64,000 nt of DNA, from contig CALBCJ010000001.1 in NCBI GenBank assembly GCA_937926975.1, positions 1-64,000 on the forward strand, given 5' to 3'. Origin of the DNA: an uncultured Propionibacteriaceae bacterium (lineage in GTDB: Bacteria > Actinomycetota > Actinomycetes > Propionibacteriales > Propionibacteriaceae). Positions 36,195 to 44,458 of this stretch are shown here, in pieces. The notes beneath the pieces were generated by a model, which saw only the letters and a list, made by a program, of their open reading frames with translations, did no database searches and was not told the origin of the DNA. Every line of letters begins with the position of its first letter. The first letter of the stretch is position 1. A program made the position numbers and the translations under genes.

Positions 36195-37025
36195 TCAGGC
36201 GGGCTCGAGGTCGGCGACCACGATCTCGGGCGGGTTGTGCAGCCGGGGCACCGGGGTCGACTCCCGCGCCAGCCCCCGGCTGATCACCAGCTGCCGTCCG
36301 CCGGCCAGCTGGTGGACGCCTCCGGTGAGCCGGGGAAAGAGGCCCTGGTTCGGGGCGAACAGGCCGTTCTCCAGCACGACGGGAGCCCGCCACTGCCCGC
36401 CGTGGGCGTGGCCGGAGACGATCACGTCGGCCTGGAGGCTCTCGTACAGGGCGGTCTGCTCGGGCCGGTGCGCCAGCAGCAGCCGGGGGGCGTCGCTGCT
36501 CGAGGCCCGCAGCCGCTCTACCTGGGCCTCGCGGGCCGGCCCGGCGGCGGGGTCGTCCAGCCCGGCGACCGAGAGCCGCTGGCCGCGTACGGTGATCTCG
36601 CGGCTGTCGCCCGCCAGGACCTCGATGCCCATGCTGGCCATCGTGGCCTTGATCTGGGGAGCCTGCCCGGACCAGAACTCGTGGTTGCCGGTGACGTAGA
36701 AGGTGGGGGCGATGGCGGGCATCCCGCGTACGGTGTCGAAGCCGCGCTCGAACGGCAGGTCGTCGTCGATGATGTCGCCGGCGAGGGCGATCACGTCGGG
36801 CTGCTCGGCTCGGACCAGGTGGGCGATCTCCTGCTGGTGGTCAGCGAAGACGCAGCTGTGGGTGTCGGAGACGACCGCCAGGCGGACCGGGGTGGTGTTG
36901 CCGGGTACGGCCAGGCGGTAGCGGGTGATGACGATCTCGGGGCGGTGCCCCCAGGCGGCAGCCCCGGCCAGCACGGCCAGGACGACTGCTGCCCCTAGCC
37001 ACTGGGTTCGACGTCGCACGGTCAT
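36195..37025 (-). CDS. membrane-anchored metallophosphoesterase (YkuE/YaeI-like)
   Basis: 276 residues from ATG 37025. One N-terminal transmembrane helix (WLGAAVVLAVLAGAAAWG) precedes the phosphoesterase domain. Metal-binding motifs in order: VVSDTHSC, LAGDIIDDD, VTGNHEFW, LLLAHRP, SGHAHGGQ. They supply the Asp, His and Asn ligands of a two-metal centre facing the outside or the membrane surface. In the family such enzymes act on lipid A precursors or other phosphodiesters; the substrate is unknown here. Confidence 0.87.
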   Translation of the reverse strand: MTVRRRTQWLGAAVVLAVLAGAAAWGHRPEIVITRYRLAVPGNTTPVRLAVVSDTHSCVFADHQQEIAHLVRAEQPDVIALAGDIIDDDLPFERGFDTVRGMPAIAPTFYVTGNHEFWSGQAPQIKATMASMGIEVLAGDSREITVRGQRLSVAGLDDPAAGPAREAQVERLRASSSDAPRLLLAHRPEQTALYESLQADVIVSGHAHGGQWRAPVVLENGLFAPNQGLFPRLTGGVHQLAGGRQLVISRGLARESTPVPRLHNPPEIVVADLEPA

Positions 37026-37584
37026 GGATGATGCCGTACAAGACCAAGCCCGCTGGCAGCCGGACCTGCCAGAGGGCCCTGCGGCTCCCCGCCGATGCCG
37101 AGCCAGGACTGCTGCCCGGGGCTGGCTGGCGAAGGGGTGCCCGGTGCTCACTCTGGCACCCTACGAGGCCGACCGCATCAACAACCGACAACCGAGAGCC
37201 GCACGCTGGGTGGACTAGCAGCCGGCAAGCGTCTTTGCAGGAAAACGAAAATCTCGACCCGAGCCGACTCTGTCAAGCGGTAGGTTCACCTCCATGTCAG
37301 TGCTTCGGTGGGCCACCGACGCCGCGACTCGGTGCCCAGCGAGTACGAGGCGTCTGCGCGGGCCCGGAACCCCCTGTGGAGGAAGACGGACTCACCAGCG
37401 CCGAGCCACAGCTCCACGAGGGGCAAGCAGGCCGGATCTCGGCTGTAGGGCAGCGCGTCAGAGTGTCAGACCTGCGTGCTTACAGTTGGCCCAGCACTGG
37501 AAGGAGTGCGAGGGGTGCCTCACGGCCAACGGGCGCTGAGGTAGTTGACTTGTCAAGGGCTTTCGGGGGGAGAAGGGTGGGGCG
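37026..37584. other. 559-base gap at the left edge of the conjugation-like locus
   Basis: I see no convincing gene on either strand and no tRNA 3'-end copy or other direct repeat that would mark an attachment site. Short open frames (for example 37294-37539) have Arg/Cys-rich shadow-like composition. The promoter for the 14 kb operon probably lies in 37450-37570. Confidence 0.45.
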
Positions 37585-38700
37585 ATGGTTCCGTTGTATC
37601 CCTTAGCGGTGGTGGACGCGCGAGGTGAGGTCACGTATGTGACGTTGTCGGGGTCGCGTTCGGTGGCTGGGGCGTTTAGTGAGGCGGTGGAGGTGGTGGC
37701 TGCGGCCGCGGAGCGCCTGGGCCGTCCGCTGCGGCTGCTGGTAGTGGGGTCTGACGGGAGTGTAGAGGAGTGCGCGGTGACCGGCTCGGCCGAGCTGGTG
37801 GACGCGGAGTCGGTGTCGGTGGGGGTGGTGTCGGGGTCTCCGGTCCCGGAGGAGGCCCTGGCACGGCGGCTGGCGGTCGCTGAGCCCGCTGCGGAGGTGG
37901 AGAGTGCCCCGGCACCGGCTCGGGCTGCGGTGGTGAGCCGGCGCACGGTGATGGTGGCGAACCCGAAGGGTGGGACGGGGAAGACGCCGGTGGCGGTGGT
38001 GCTGGCGGGGGCTTTGGCGGTGCTGCGGCCGCGGTCAGTGGTGCTGGTGGAGACGAGTCTGGGGAATGCTGCGCTGCGGTCGGGTGCGGCGGCTGGGGTG
38101 CGGACGGTGCAGGAGCTGTCGGGGTGGCTGGCGGGTCGGGAGCGGCTTCCGTACCCGTCGGAGCTGTTTGAGGGGGTGCACTACTGCGCTCCGGGGTTCT
38201 ATGTGGTGCCGGGCCGCTCGACGGTGGTGGCTGAGTCGGGTCCGGTGCCGATGCTGGCGGACCCGATGTCGGAGGTGGACCTGGAGCGGGTGCTGGAGGC
38301 GCTGCGGGTGAATGTGGACCTGGTGGTGCTGGATACCGGGAATGACCCGTCGTCGTCGGTGTGGCAGGCGGCGGCTCGGGCGGCGGATGTGCTGGTGGTG
38401 CCGGTCCAGTGGGCGGGGGACGCGGTTGACGCGGCGGCTCGGATGCTGGATGACCTGGTTCGGCTGGGGCACACGGGGCTGGTGGAGCGTGCGGTGCTGG
38501 TGCCGACGTGGGCTCCTGGGAACCGGCCGCGCCGCTCGGCTGTGGCCCGGTACGGGGAGTGGGCTGGCCGGTGGCCGGCGGTGGCGCTGCCGCCGGACCG
38601 GCACGTGGCTGAGCGTGGGGAGATGCGCTGGGCGGGGCTGGCCGAGAGGACGCGGCGGTCGATGCTGGGGCTGGCGGCCCGGCTGGTGGAGGACGTGTAG
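37585..38700 (+). CDS. ParA/MinD-like ATPase of the conjugation-like locus
   Basis: 371 residues. Residues 1-110 form a poorly conserved N-terminal domain. The C-terminal domain has a deviant Walker A (NPKGGTGKTP, about 131-140) with the signature Lys, a switch stretch LVETSLGN and LVVLDTGNDPSSSVWQAA (the Asp of Walker B). ParA-like proteins of this kind head SCO6880-type loci and may position the transfer machine at the membrane. Preceded by GGGGAGAAGGGTGG. The reading frame strongly prefers G at the third codon position. Confidence 0.8.
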   Translation: MVPLYPLAVVDARGEVTYVTLSGSRSVAGAFSEAVEVVAAAAERLGRPLRLLVVGSDGSVEECAVTGSAELVDAESVSVGVVSGSPVPEEALARRLAVAEPAAEVESAPAPARAAVVSRRTVMVANPKGGTGKTPVAVVLAGALAVLRPRSVVLVETSLGNAALRSGAAAGVRTVQELSGWLAGRERLPYPSELFEGVHYCAPGFYVVPGRSTVVAESGPVPMLADPMSEVDLERVLEALRVNVDLVVLDTGNDPSSSVWQAAARAADVLVVPVQWAGDAVDAAARMLDDLVRLGHTGLVERAVLVPTWAPGNRPRRSAVARYGEWAGRWPAVALPPDRHVAERGEMRWAGLAERTRRSMLGLAARLVEDV

Positions 38701-40352
38701 TGGCGTCGTGGAAGGTCGTGGCGCTGGGGGTGCCGGGGGTGGTGCTGGCGGTGGTTGCCGGGATGGCTCTGGGGTCGCCGACTCCCTCGTCGCGGCGGGA
38801 GGCGTGTGTGCCGGAGGGTGCCGTGGGGGTGGTCGCTGCGGCTGGTGACGTGTGGACGGTGCCGCTGGGGTCGGCGTACCAGGTGACGGCGGAGTACGGG
38901 TGGCGGACTCACCCGGTTCGGGGTGGCCGGGACCTGCACAGCGGGATTGACCTGGCGACGGGTGGTGGGGCTGCGGTGCTGGCGGCGTCGGGCGGGACGG
39001 TGGTGGGGGTGACGGACCTGGGGGGCCGGTCGTACGGGCTGTATGTGGATGTGGAGCATGCGGGCGGGGTCCGGACCCGGTACGCGCACCTGGCGTCGGC
39101 CCGGGTCCGGGTTGGGCAGCAGGTCCAGGCGGGCGAGCAGATTGGTGTGGAGGGCGCGTCGGGTGGAGTGACTGGCCCGCACCTTCACTTTGAGGTGATT
39201 GTGGGTGGGAGCCCGGTGGAGCCGCGGGAGGCGGTGCGGGCTCGGGGTCTGTCGTTTGACGGGCGGCCGGGTGCGCTGGTTGGCGGTGGCCGGGCCCGGG
39301 GTGACGGGCTGCCGGCTGCGGAGTCTGGTTCCCGGGCCGGGGCGGAGGATGCGCCGGCGGGTGCGCAGGGAGTGGACCGGTCGGGGTCGCTGAGTCCGGA
39401 GCAGATGGCTGCGGCGCGGGTGGTGGTGGAGACGGGGCACCGGCTGGGGCTGCCGCGGCGGGCGTGGGTGGTGGCGCTGGCGACGGCGCTGCAGGAGTCG
39501 ACGCTGGGGGCGGACGCGTCGTCGATGAGGCTGAACGGTGACGGGGACGTGGGCCTGTTCCAGCAGCGGGCGTACCCGGGCTGGTACGCGGACGGGGCGA
39601 CGACTGAGGAGAACGTGGCGCGGCTGCTGGACGCGGAGTACGCGGCGCGGACGTTCTACCTGGGCCATGACGTGGCTGTGCGCGCGTCGGGTGGGGCTGG
39701 GCCGGTCGGGTACCACATTCCGGGGCTGGTGGACGTGGCCGGGTGGGAGTCGATGCCGGTGTGGCAGGCGGCGGCGAAGGTGCAGCGGCCGGCGGCGCAG
39801 TTTGAGGTGTACTACGCGAAGCACGAGGCGACGGCGGTCGGGATCCTGGCGCGGCTCGACCTGGGTGACCTGGGGGGCCAGCCGACCGGCTGCACCCCCG
39901 CCCCGGGAGCCAGCAGCAGTGGCGGGCCGGTGGGTGGCTCGGGCGGGGGGTCCTGGGCGGTGCAGGCAGCGCTGGGGCAGGTGGGGCAGCCGTACGCGTG
40001 GGGTGGCGGGTCGCTGACGGGGGTGTCGGCGGGGGTCTGCTGCTCGCCGACGGGGCAGGACGGCCGGCTGGTGCAGGGCTTTGACTGCTCCGGGCTGACC
40101 CGGTACGCGTGGGCGCAGGCAGGAGTGGTGCTGCCGCGGACGAGTGAGGAGCAGCAGCGGGCGGTGCGGTCGGTCCCGGTCGACCAGATCCAGGCGGGGG
40201 ACCTGCTGTTCTTCCCGGGGCACGTCGGCCTGGCGGACGGGCAGGGCGGCATGGTCCACGCGCCCCGGCCGGGGAAGGCGGTGGAGGTATTGCCCGGGGT
40301 GCTGTCGGACCCGTACTACGGGCCCCGGTTCCAGGGGGCCGGGCGGCCCTGA
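38700..40352 (+). CDS. three-domain cell-wall hydrolase: M23 peptidase, lysozyme-like, NlpC/P60
   Basis: 550 residues with an N-terminal signal anchor. M23 endopeptidase at about 60-180: zinc ligands in HSGIDLATG and HLHFEV. A lysozyme-like domain follows at about 225-360 with catalytic Glu in ALQESTLGAD. NlpC/P60 lies at about 420-550 with Cys in GFDCSGLTRYAW and His in FFPGHVGLADG. All three catalytic sets look intact. Conjugation systems of Gram-positive bacteria carry one or two such domains to open the wall for the transfer channel; three on one chain is notable. GTG start overlaps the ParA stop by one base. Confidence 0.87.
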   Translation: MASWKVVALGVPGVVLAVVAGMALGSPTPSSRREACVPEGAVGVVAAAGDVWTVPLGSAYQVTAEYGWRTHPVRGGRDLHSGIDLATGGGAAVLAASGGTVVGVTDLGGRSYGLYVDVEHAGGVRTRYAHLASARVRVGQQVQAGEQIGVEGASGGVTGPHLHFEVIVGGSPVEPREAVRARGLSFDGRPGALVGGGRARGDGLPAAESGSRAGAEDAPAGAQGVDRSGSLSPEQMAAARVVVETGHRLGLPRRAWVVALATALQESTLGADASSMRLNGDGDVGLFQQRAYPGWYADGATTEENVARLLDAEYAARTFYLGHDVAVRASGGAGPVGYHIPGLVDVAGWESMPVWQAAAKVQRPAAQFEVYYAKHEATAVGILARLDLGDLGGQPTGCTPAPGASSSGGPVGGSGGGSWAVQAALGQVGQPYAWGGGSLTGVSAGVCCSPTGQDGRLVQGFDCSGLTRYAWAQAGVVLPRTSEEQQRAVRSVPVDQIQAGDLLFFPGHVGLADGQGGMVHAPRPGKAVEVLPGVLSDPYYGPRFQGAGRP

Positions 40353-40373
40353 CCAGTGGTGAAGGAGGACACG

Positions 40374-41135
40374 GTGACAGACGCGGCGGTGAAGGGCCTG
40401 TCGTTTGAGGAGCTGGCCCAGGTGGCGTCGGCGGACGGGCAGCCGGTGGTGGACCTGCTCGGGCTGCTGGCTGGGCCGTGGCCGGGGCCGGTCACGGCCG
40501 GGTGGGCCACGGAGGACCCGGTCACGGTCCTTGGCGTGGCCCGGGCTGCGCGGGCGTACCGGGAGACTGCGCCGGTCGTCATCGAGGCCGGGGACGCGGT
40601 CGCGCGGATGGCTGGGGTGGAGCCGGCCGCGACCACGACCGACCTGGCGGCTGTGGCGCGCCAGGGCGAGCCGGCGCTGGTCGCTCCCGGGGCGGAGGTC
40701 ACGGTGGCTCGTCACACCGGGACCGGGGTCGACCTGGTCGACGCGGTGGCTCTGCTGCGACGCAGCCACGAGCTGGTCCTGCTGGCCGGGTGGGACGACA
40801 CGGTCGCTGGGATCGCGGACGTGGTTGTGGTGCCGGTCTGCTGGACCGAGGCGTCCGTACGGGACGCCGCGACCCGGATCGACCAGTGGCACCGGCGGGG
40901 TGAGCAGGTCCACGGGCGGGTCGTGGTCGCCGCCCACGCGGCCCCGGCCGAGCCGGGCCTGGAGTCCCGGGCCCGGCGGTGGTTCACCCAGCTCCCGGTG
41001 TACCCGGTGCCGACGGACCCGGCGACCCGGAGCCCGGGCCGGTCCTGGACGGACCTGCAGCCCACGACCCAGACTGCCCTGGCCAACCTGGCCGGGGGCC
41101 TCATCCACACCCTCCAGAAAGGAAACCTCGCATGA
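40374..41135 (+). CDS. ParA-fold-like protein without Walker A, conjugation-like locus
   Basis: 253 residues from GTG 40374, with AAGGAGGA just upstream. No P-loop is seen. The pattern VDLVDAVALLRRSHELVLLAGWDDTVAGIADVVVVPVCWTEASVRDAATRIDQW resembles the second half of MinD/ParA proteins (compare the ParA-like product, VLVVPVQWAGDAVDAAARMLDDL). It may be a degenerate paralogue of the first gene that has lost ATP binding. Its stop overlaps the next start by four bases. Confidence 0.55.
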   Translation: MTDAAVKGLSFEELAQVASADGQPVVDLLGLLAGPWPGPVTAGWATEDPVTVLGVARAARAYRETAPVVIEAGDAVARMAGVEPAATTTDLAAVARQGEPALVAPGAEVTVARHTGTGVDLVDAVALLRRSHELVLLAGWDDTVAGIADVVVVPVCWTEASVRDAATRIDQWHRRGEQVHGRVVVAAHAAPAEPGLESRARRWFTQLPVYPVPTDPATRSPGRSWTDLQPTTQTALANLAGGLIHTLQKGNLA

Positions 41136-41404
41136 ACTGGTTCGACGGTCTCAAGCCCGGGCTCGGCCCGTTCGATGCCATCTTGTCCACCCCGCTAAGG
41201 ATGTTCCTGGCCCTGGTGTGGGCGATCGCGTTCTTCTTCTGCGCGTTCCACCTGGTCGTGGGCGTGGCCCGGCTCGCGGCCGCGAAGCAGGCCCACCGGC
41301 CGGTCGACTTCTCCGAGAGCGGCAGCGGGGTGGTGTGGCCGCTGATCGGGATCGTCGCGCTCGCGATGCTGCCGGCCCTGTTCAACGCAGCCCTCGGCCG
41401 CTGA
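41132..41404 (+). CDS. small two-helix membrane protein (VirB2/TrbC-like position)
   Basis: 90 residues. Two hydrophobic segments (about 23-48, LRMFLALVWAIAFFFCAFHLVVG; about 70-86, VWPLIGIVALAMLPALF) flank a charged loop. Size and topology resemble pilin-like VirB2/TrbC subunits or PrgI-type proteins, but I cannot assign it by sequence motif. ATGA overlap with the preceding gene. Confidence 0.65.
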   Translation: MNWFDGLKPGLGPFDAILSTPLRMFLALVWAIAFFFCAFHLVVGVARLAAAKQAHRPVDFSESGSGVVWPLIGIVALAMLPALFNAALGR

Positions 41405-41438
41405 GGCGTACCAGGCAGGCGCAAGGGAAGGAGGAGAC

Positions 41439-42389
41439 ATGGTCACGGTACGGGTCCTTGACTCTGACGACGAGCCCCGCAGCGAGAACCAGGAGCAGGG
41501 GCAGGGGCAGCAGAGGCGGTCCTGGTGGCGCCGGTGGGCGCCGGCTGTGGTCGCTGCCGCGCTGGTCGGTGGGACTGGGCTGGGCCTGTGGCTGCGCCCG
41601 TCCCAGCCAGCCACCCCCGCAGCCTCAGCACCGGCCCCGGCGCCGGCGTCGGGGTCGGTGGCCCAGCCAGCGCCCGGGTCGTCGTCGGCGCCGGGCAGCG
41701 GCCTGTACCTGGCCGAGGTCGCCCCGGGGCTGCGGATGGGCCTGGCCACCGTCGACTCGGGCAACACTGCCGCCAAGTACGGCATCCCCTACGGCTGGTC
41801 CAAGACCCCCGAGGGCGCCGTCGGCGCCGCCATGCACAACGCCGCGTCCTTCTGCTCGCTGCCGGTCCTCGTCGACGGCACCCGCGCCGAGCTCGTCCCC
41901 TACCTCTTCACCCCCGACGGGGCCCAGTTCGACCTGACGGCCGAGCGGGCCGCGAAGATGCGGAAGGGGATGCGGCTGAACGATGACGGGGTGGTCCTGC
42001 TCCCTGACGGGCAGCCGTCGCCGCACGAGAAGTACTACGGCTGCGGCCTGCCCCGCTACGGCGCCTACAAGGTCCTCGCGTCCGACCCGGACCGGGTCGT
42101 GGTCGAGGTGTGGATGCCCTACGTCGCCGGCCCCGGCACCGACGACAACATCTCCGAGGTGTGGCTCGGCACCCTCCACGGCGAGCTGACGATGCGCTGG
42201 TCCGCCGGCCCCGACGGCCCGGACTGGCGCGTCTCTTACTACAAGTCGCTGCCGGCGCTGAAGCTGCCCGCCAGCCCGAAGAAGTCGAACATCGGCTGGC
42301 AGGGGATCCGTGACGTTGTCGGGCCCGGCTGGATGGTCCCGGCCGACGCCACCACCCAGCCCTACCCCGGGTCGGTGTGGGCCTCATGA
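41439..42389 (+). CDS. single-pass membrane protein of conjugation-like locus (DUF8175-like)
   Basis: 316 residues. Cytosolic 1-30, one transmembrane helix (about 34-55), an Ala/Pro linker and an extracellular domain from about 85. GIPYGWSKTPEGAVGAAMHNAA followed by a long region of strands is found in conserved proteins beside SCO6880 genes. Position and topology suggest a VirB8/TcpC-like scaffold (one helix plus an outside NTF2-like domain); that is inference. The ATG has AAGGAGG upstream, and its stop overlaps the next gene by four bases. Confidence 0.6.
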   Translation: MVTVRVLDSDDEPRSENQEQGQGQQRRSWWRRWAPAVVAAALVGGTGLGLWLRPSQPATPAASAPAPAPASGSVAQPAPGSSSAPGSGLYLAEVAPGLRMGLATVDSGNTAAKYGIPYGWSKTPEGAVGAAMHNAASFCSLPVLVDGTRAELVPYLFTPDGAQFDLTAERAAKMRKGMRLNDDGVVLLPDGQPSPHEKYYGCGLPRYGAYKVLASDPDRVVVEVWMPYVAGPGTDDNISEVWLGTLHGELTMRWSAGPDGPDWRVSYYKSLPALKLPASPKKSNIGWQGIRDVVGPGWMVPADATTQPYPGSVWAS

Positions 42390-44458
42390 CCACCACCAGC
42401 CTCAGGGACCCCAGCCTCACCAGTCTCAGGAGCCCCGGCCTCATGACCCGTCCCACCGCCTGCCTCAAGGGCCGCCTCCTTGCTGTGGCGGGCGTGGTCC
42501 TGCTGCTGCTCGTCCTTGCCGGCGGCCCCACCCCCGCCCACGCCGACCCCAACGACGACAGGGGCTGCCTCGGCGGGGGGACGAGCAACCCGTCCTGGGC
42601 ACGGCTGGCGGCGGAGTGCCCGCAGCAGCCGGGTGAGGGCCCGACCTCGCCTGCGCCGGGCGCGTCGTCGCCGGCGTCGTCGTCTGGTGGGGTGACGGCG
42701 GCTCCTGTGTCGGGGGGTGCGCCGGCGGGCCCGTCGTCGGGTGGCAGTGCGGCGCCGGGTGGTAGTGCGGCGCCGGGTGGTAGTGCGGTGCCGGGTGGGC
42801 AGCCGTCTGCTGCGCCGGCCGCAGCGCAGGCGCTGACGAGTGCCGAGGAGTGGGCGCGGGCTGCGAGCGGGGGTGTGAAGGTCCTGGCAGACGAGGTAGC
42901 GGCGCAGTCCAAGGTTCCCGATGACCCGGACTACTGGATCAAGGCGCTGCTGCCGGGGTACCGGGTGACGCTGGCAGTCGGGACCTTCGTGCTGATCGTG
43001 GTGACTATCAAGAACCTCGTTATGCTGGCCGGGTCCCGCTCCCCGGCGGAGCGGCACGACCTGCTGCACAGCCTCACCGGCCGGGTCGTGCTGTACCCGG
43101 TGATGGCCGTGGCGGCGCCGGCGGTGGTCGCCACTCTGGTCAGGCTCGGTGACGAGCTGGTGGCCGCAGCGACGACGGCGTCCGGGAGCGGGCTGTCCGA
43201 GCTGATGACGTCCCTAGGGGGCAAGTTCTTCGGGTTCGCGGCCTCCAGCGCGACGCCGCTTGGCCTGCCGGGGTTCCTGGTGCTGGTGGCTGCGGTTCTG
43301 CTGATTGTGACGCTGATCGCGTGGCTGGTGCAGGCGTGGGTCGCGCCGATGGCGATGCTCATCCTGACGCTGATGGTGCCGGTGGTGCTGGCCCTGTCAG
43401 CGCAGCCGCGTCACCGGGAGCGGCTGCTGCGGCTGATGGGTGGCCTGCTCGGGGCGATGCTGACCCCGTTCATCACCCGGTTCGTGTTCTGGGCCACGAT
43501 GCCGCTGATCAGTGCCGAGCTCGACCAGTCTGCTGAGGCCACGCTCGGCCTGTTCAAGGTGGTGGTGCTGCTGGGGGTGTGCACCTCGTCACCGCTGGTC
43601 CTGTCTCACGTGATGCCGCACCTGGTCCCAGGTGCCGGGGGTGTGCAGGGCGGGCCCGGACCGGTGAGCATGCTCGCCCAGGGGGCCCAGGCTGGTCTGG
43701 ACTCGGCCCAGCAGCTGGTCCGGCAGGCAGCCCGCGGGTCGCAGACCGCGGTCGGTACCCCGGCCGCGTCCGCCCGGGCTGCCAGCCTCGGGCAGGGAGC
43801 GGCTGCGAAGGGCGCTAGCGCTGGGGCGGGAGCTGCCGGCGCGGCACTTGGCGCGGCTGCGGCCGTGGTCACGGCCGGGGTCATCGTCGGGCAGGGCATC
43901 GTGAACGCGGGCCGGTCCGCAGCGAGCCAGTCCCTGGCCGCGTCCGGAGGCGGCCAGTCGTCGGACACTGCCGCCCCGGTCCACCTGCCCCAGCCCCGCG
44001 GCGGCGGGTCTGCCAGGCCCGCAACGAAGGGCAGCCCACCGCAGGGCAAGGGCAGCCCACAGGGCAAGGGCGGCTCGGGAGGGCCGAAGGGTGGCCCAGC
44101 GCAGAGCCAGGGCGGCCCGGCCGGTGGTGGTGCCGGGAGCGCGGCGGCGGCTGCGGCAGCAGCCGCGCAGGCGACGGCCGAAACCGTCAAGGCTGGCGGT
44201 GAGGCTGTCGCTGAGGGCGCCGCAGCCGCCGCGGGCGAGCCGGAGACAGTACCCGCGTCAGGCGGGGCCCGCCCAGGAGCCGCCCCTCCACCCGAGCCGC
44301 GCACCGACCCGGCGCCGTCCACGAGCCCGGCGCCGCCGGTGGAGCCCCAGCCCGGCGAGCAGCGGCCGCCGCTCGTGCCGCCGGAGACAGCGGCCCGGGA
44401 CAAGCCCACCAGGCCGTCTGGCTCCTCTGGGTCGGCGGGGTCTGAGGGGGCGTCGTGA
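42386..44458 (+). CDS. VirB6/TrbL-like polytopic conjugation protein
   Basis: 690 residues from ATG 42386 (four-base overlap with the previous gene). Signal peptide to about residue 48 (ends THA-like AHADP), a Ser/Gly/Pro linker with repeated GGSAAPGGSAVPGG (about 115-135), a membrane domain of five or six helices at about 190-430, then a long Ala/Gly-rich tail to the end (KGSPPQGKGSPQGKGGSGG). TrbL/VirB6 proteins form the inner-membrane base of the channel. The low-complexity tail is likely cytosolic and disordered. Confidence 0.75.
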   Translation: MTTTSLRDPSLTSLRSPGLMTRPTACLKGRLLAVAGVVLLLLVLAGGPTPAHADPNDDRGCLGGGTSNPSWARLAAECPQQPGEGPTSPAPGASSPASSSGGVTAAPVSGGAPAGPSSGGSAAPGGSAAPGGSAVPGGQPSAAPAAAQALTSAEEWARAASGGVKVLADEVAAQSKVPDDPDYWIKALLPGYRVTLAVGTFVLIVVTIKNLVMLAGSRSPAERHDLLHSLTGRVVLYPVMAVAAPAVVATLVRLGDELVAAATTASGSGLSELMTSLGGKFFGFAASSATPLGLPGFLVLVAAVLLIVTLIAWLVQAWVAPMAMLILTLMVPVVLALSAQPRHRERLLRLMGGLLGAMLTPFITRFVFWATMPLISAELDQSAEATLGLFKVVVLLGVCTSSPLVLSHVMPHLVPGAGGVQGGPGPVSMLAQGAQAGLDSAQQLVRQAARGSQTAVGTPAASARAASLGQGAAAKGASAGAGAAGAALGAAAAVVTAGVIVGQGIVNAGRSAASQSLAASGGGQSSDTAAPVHLPQPRGGGSARPATKGSPPQGKGSPQGKGGSGGPKGGPAQSQGGPAGGGAGSAAAAAAAAAQATAETVKAGGEAVAEGAAAAAGEPETVPASGGARPGAAPPPEPRTDPAPSTSPAPPVEPQPGEQRPPLVPPETAARDKPTRPSGSSGSAGSEGAS

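Noticed and set aside
37026..37584. Left attachment site matching the tRNA-Ala 3' end
   Set aside because: No copy of the tRNA T-arm or acceptor sequence was found here or elsewhere in the window, so element borders remain undefined.
38199..41108. 969-residue minus-strand frame opposite the wall hydrolase
   Set aside because: Pro/Arg/His-rich shadow of G-ending codons; the plus-strand genes have clear catalytic motifs.
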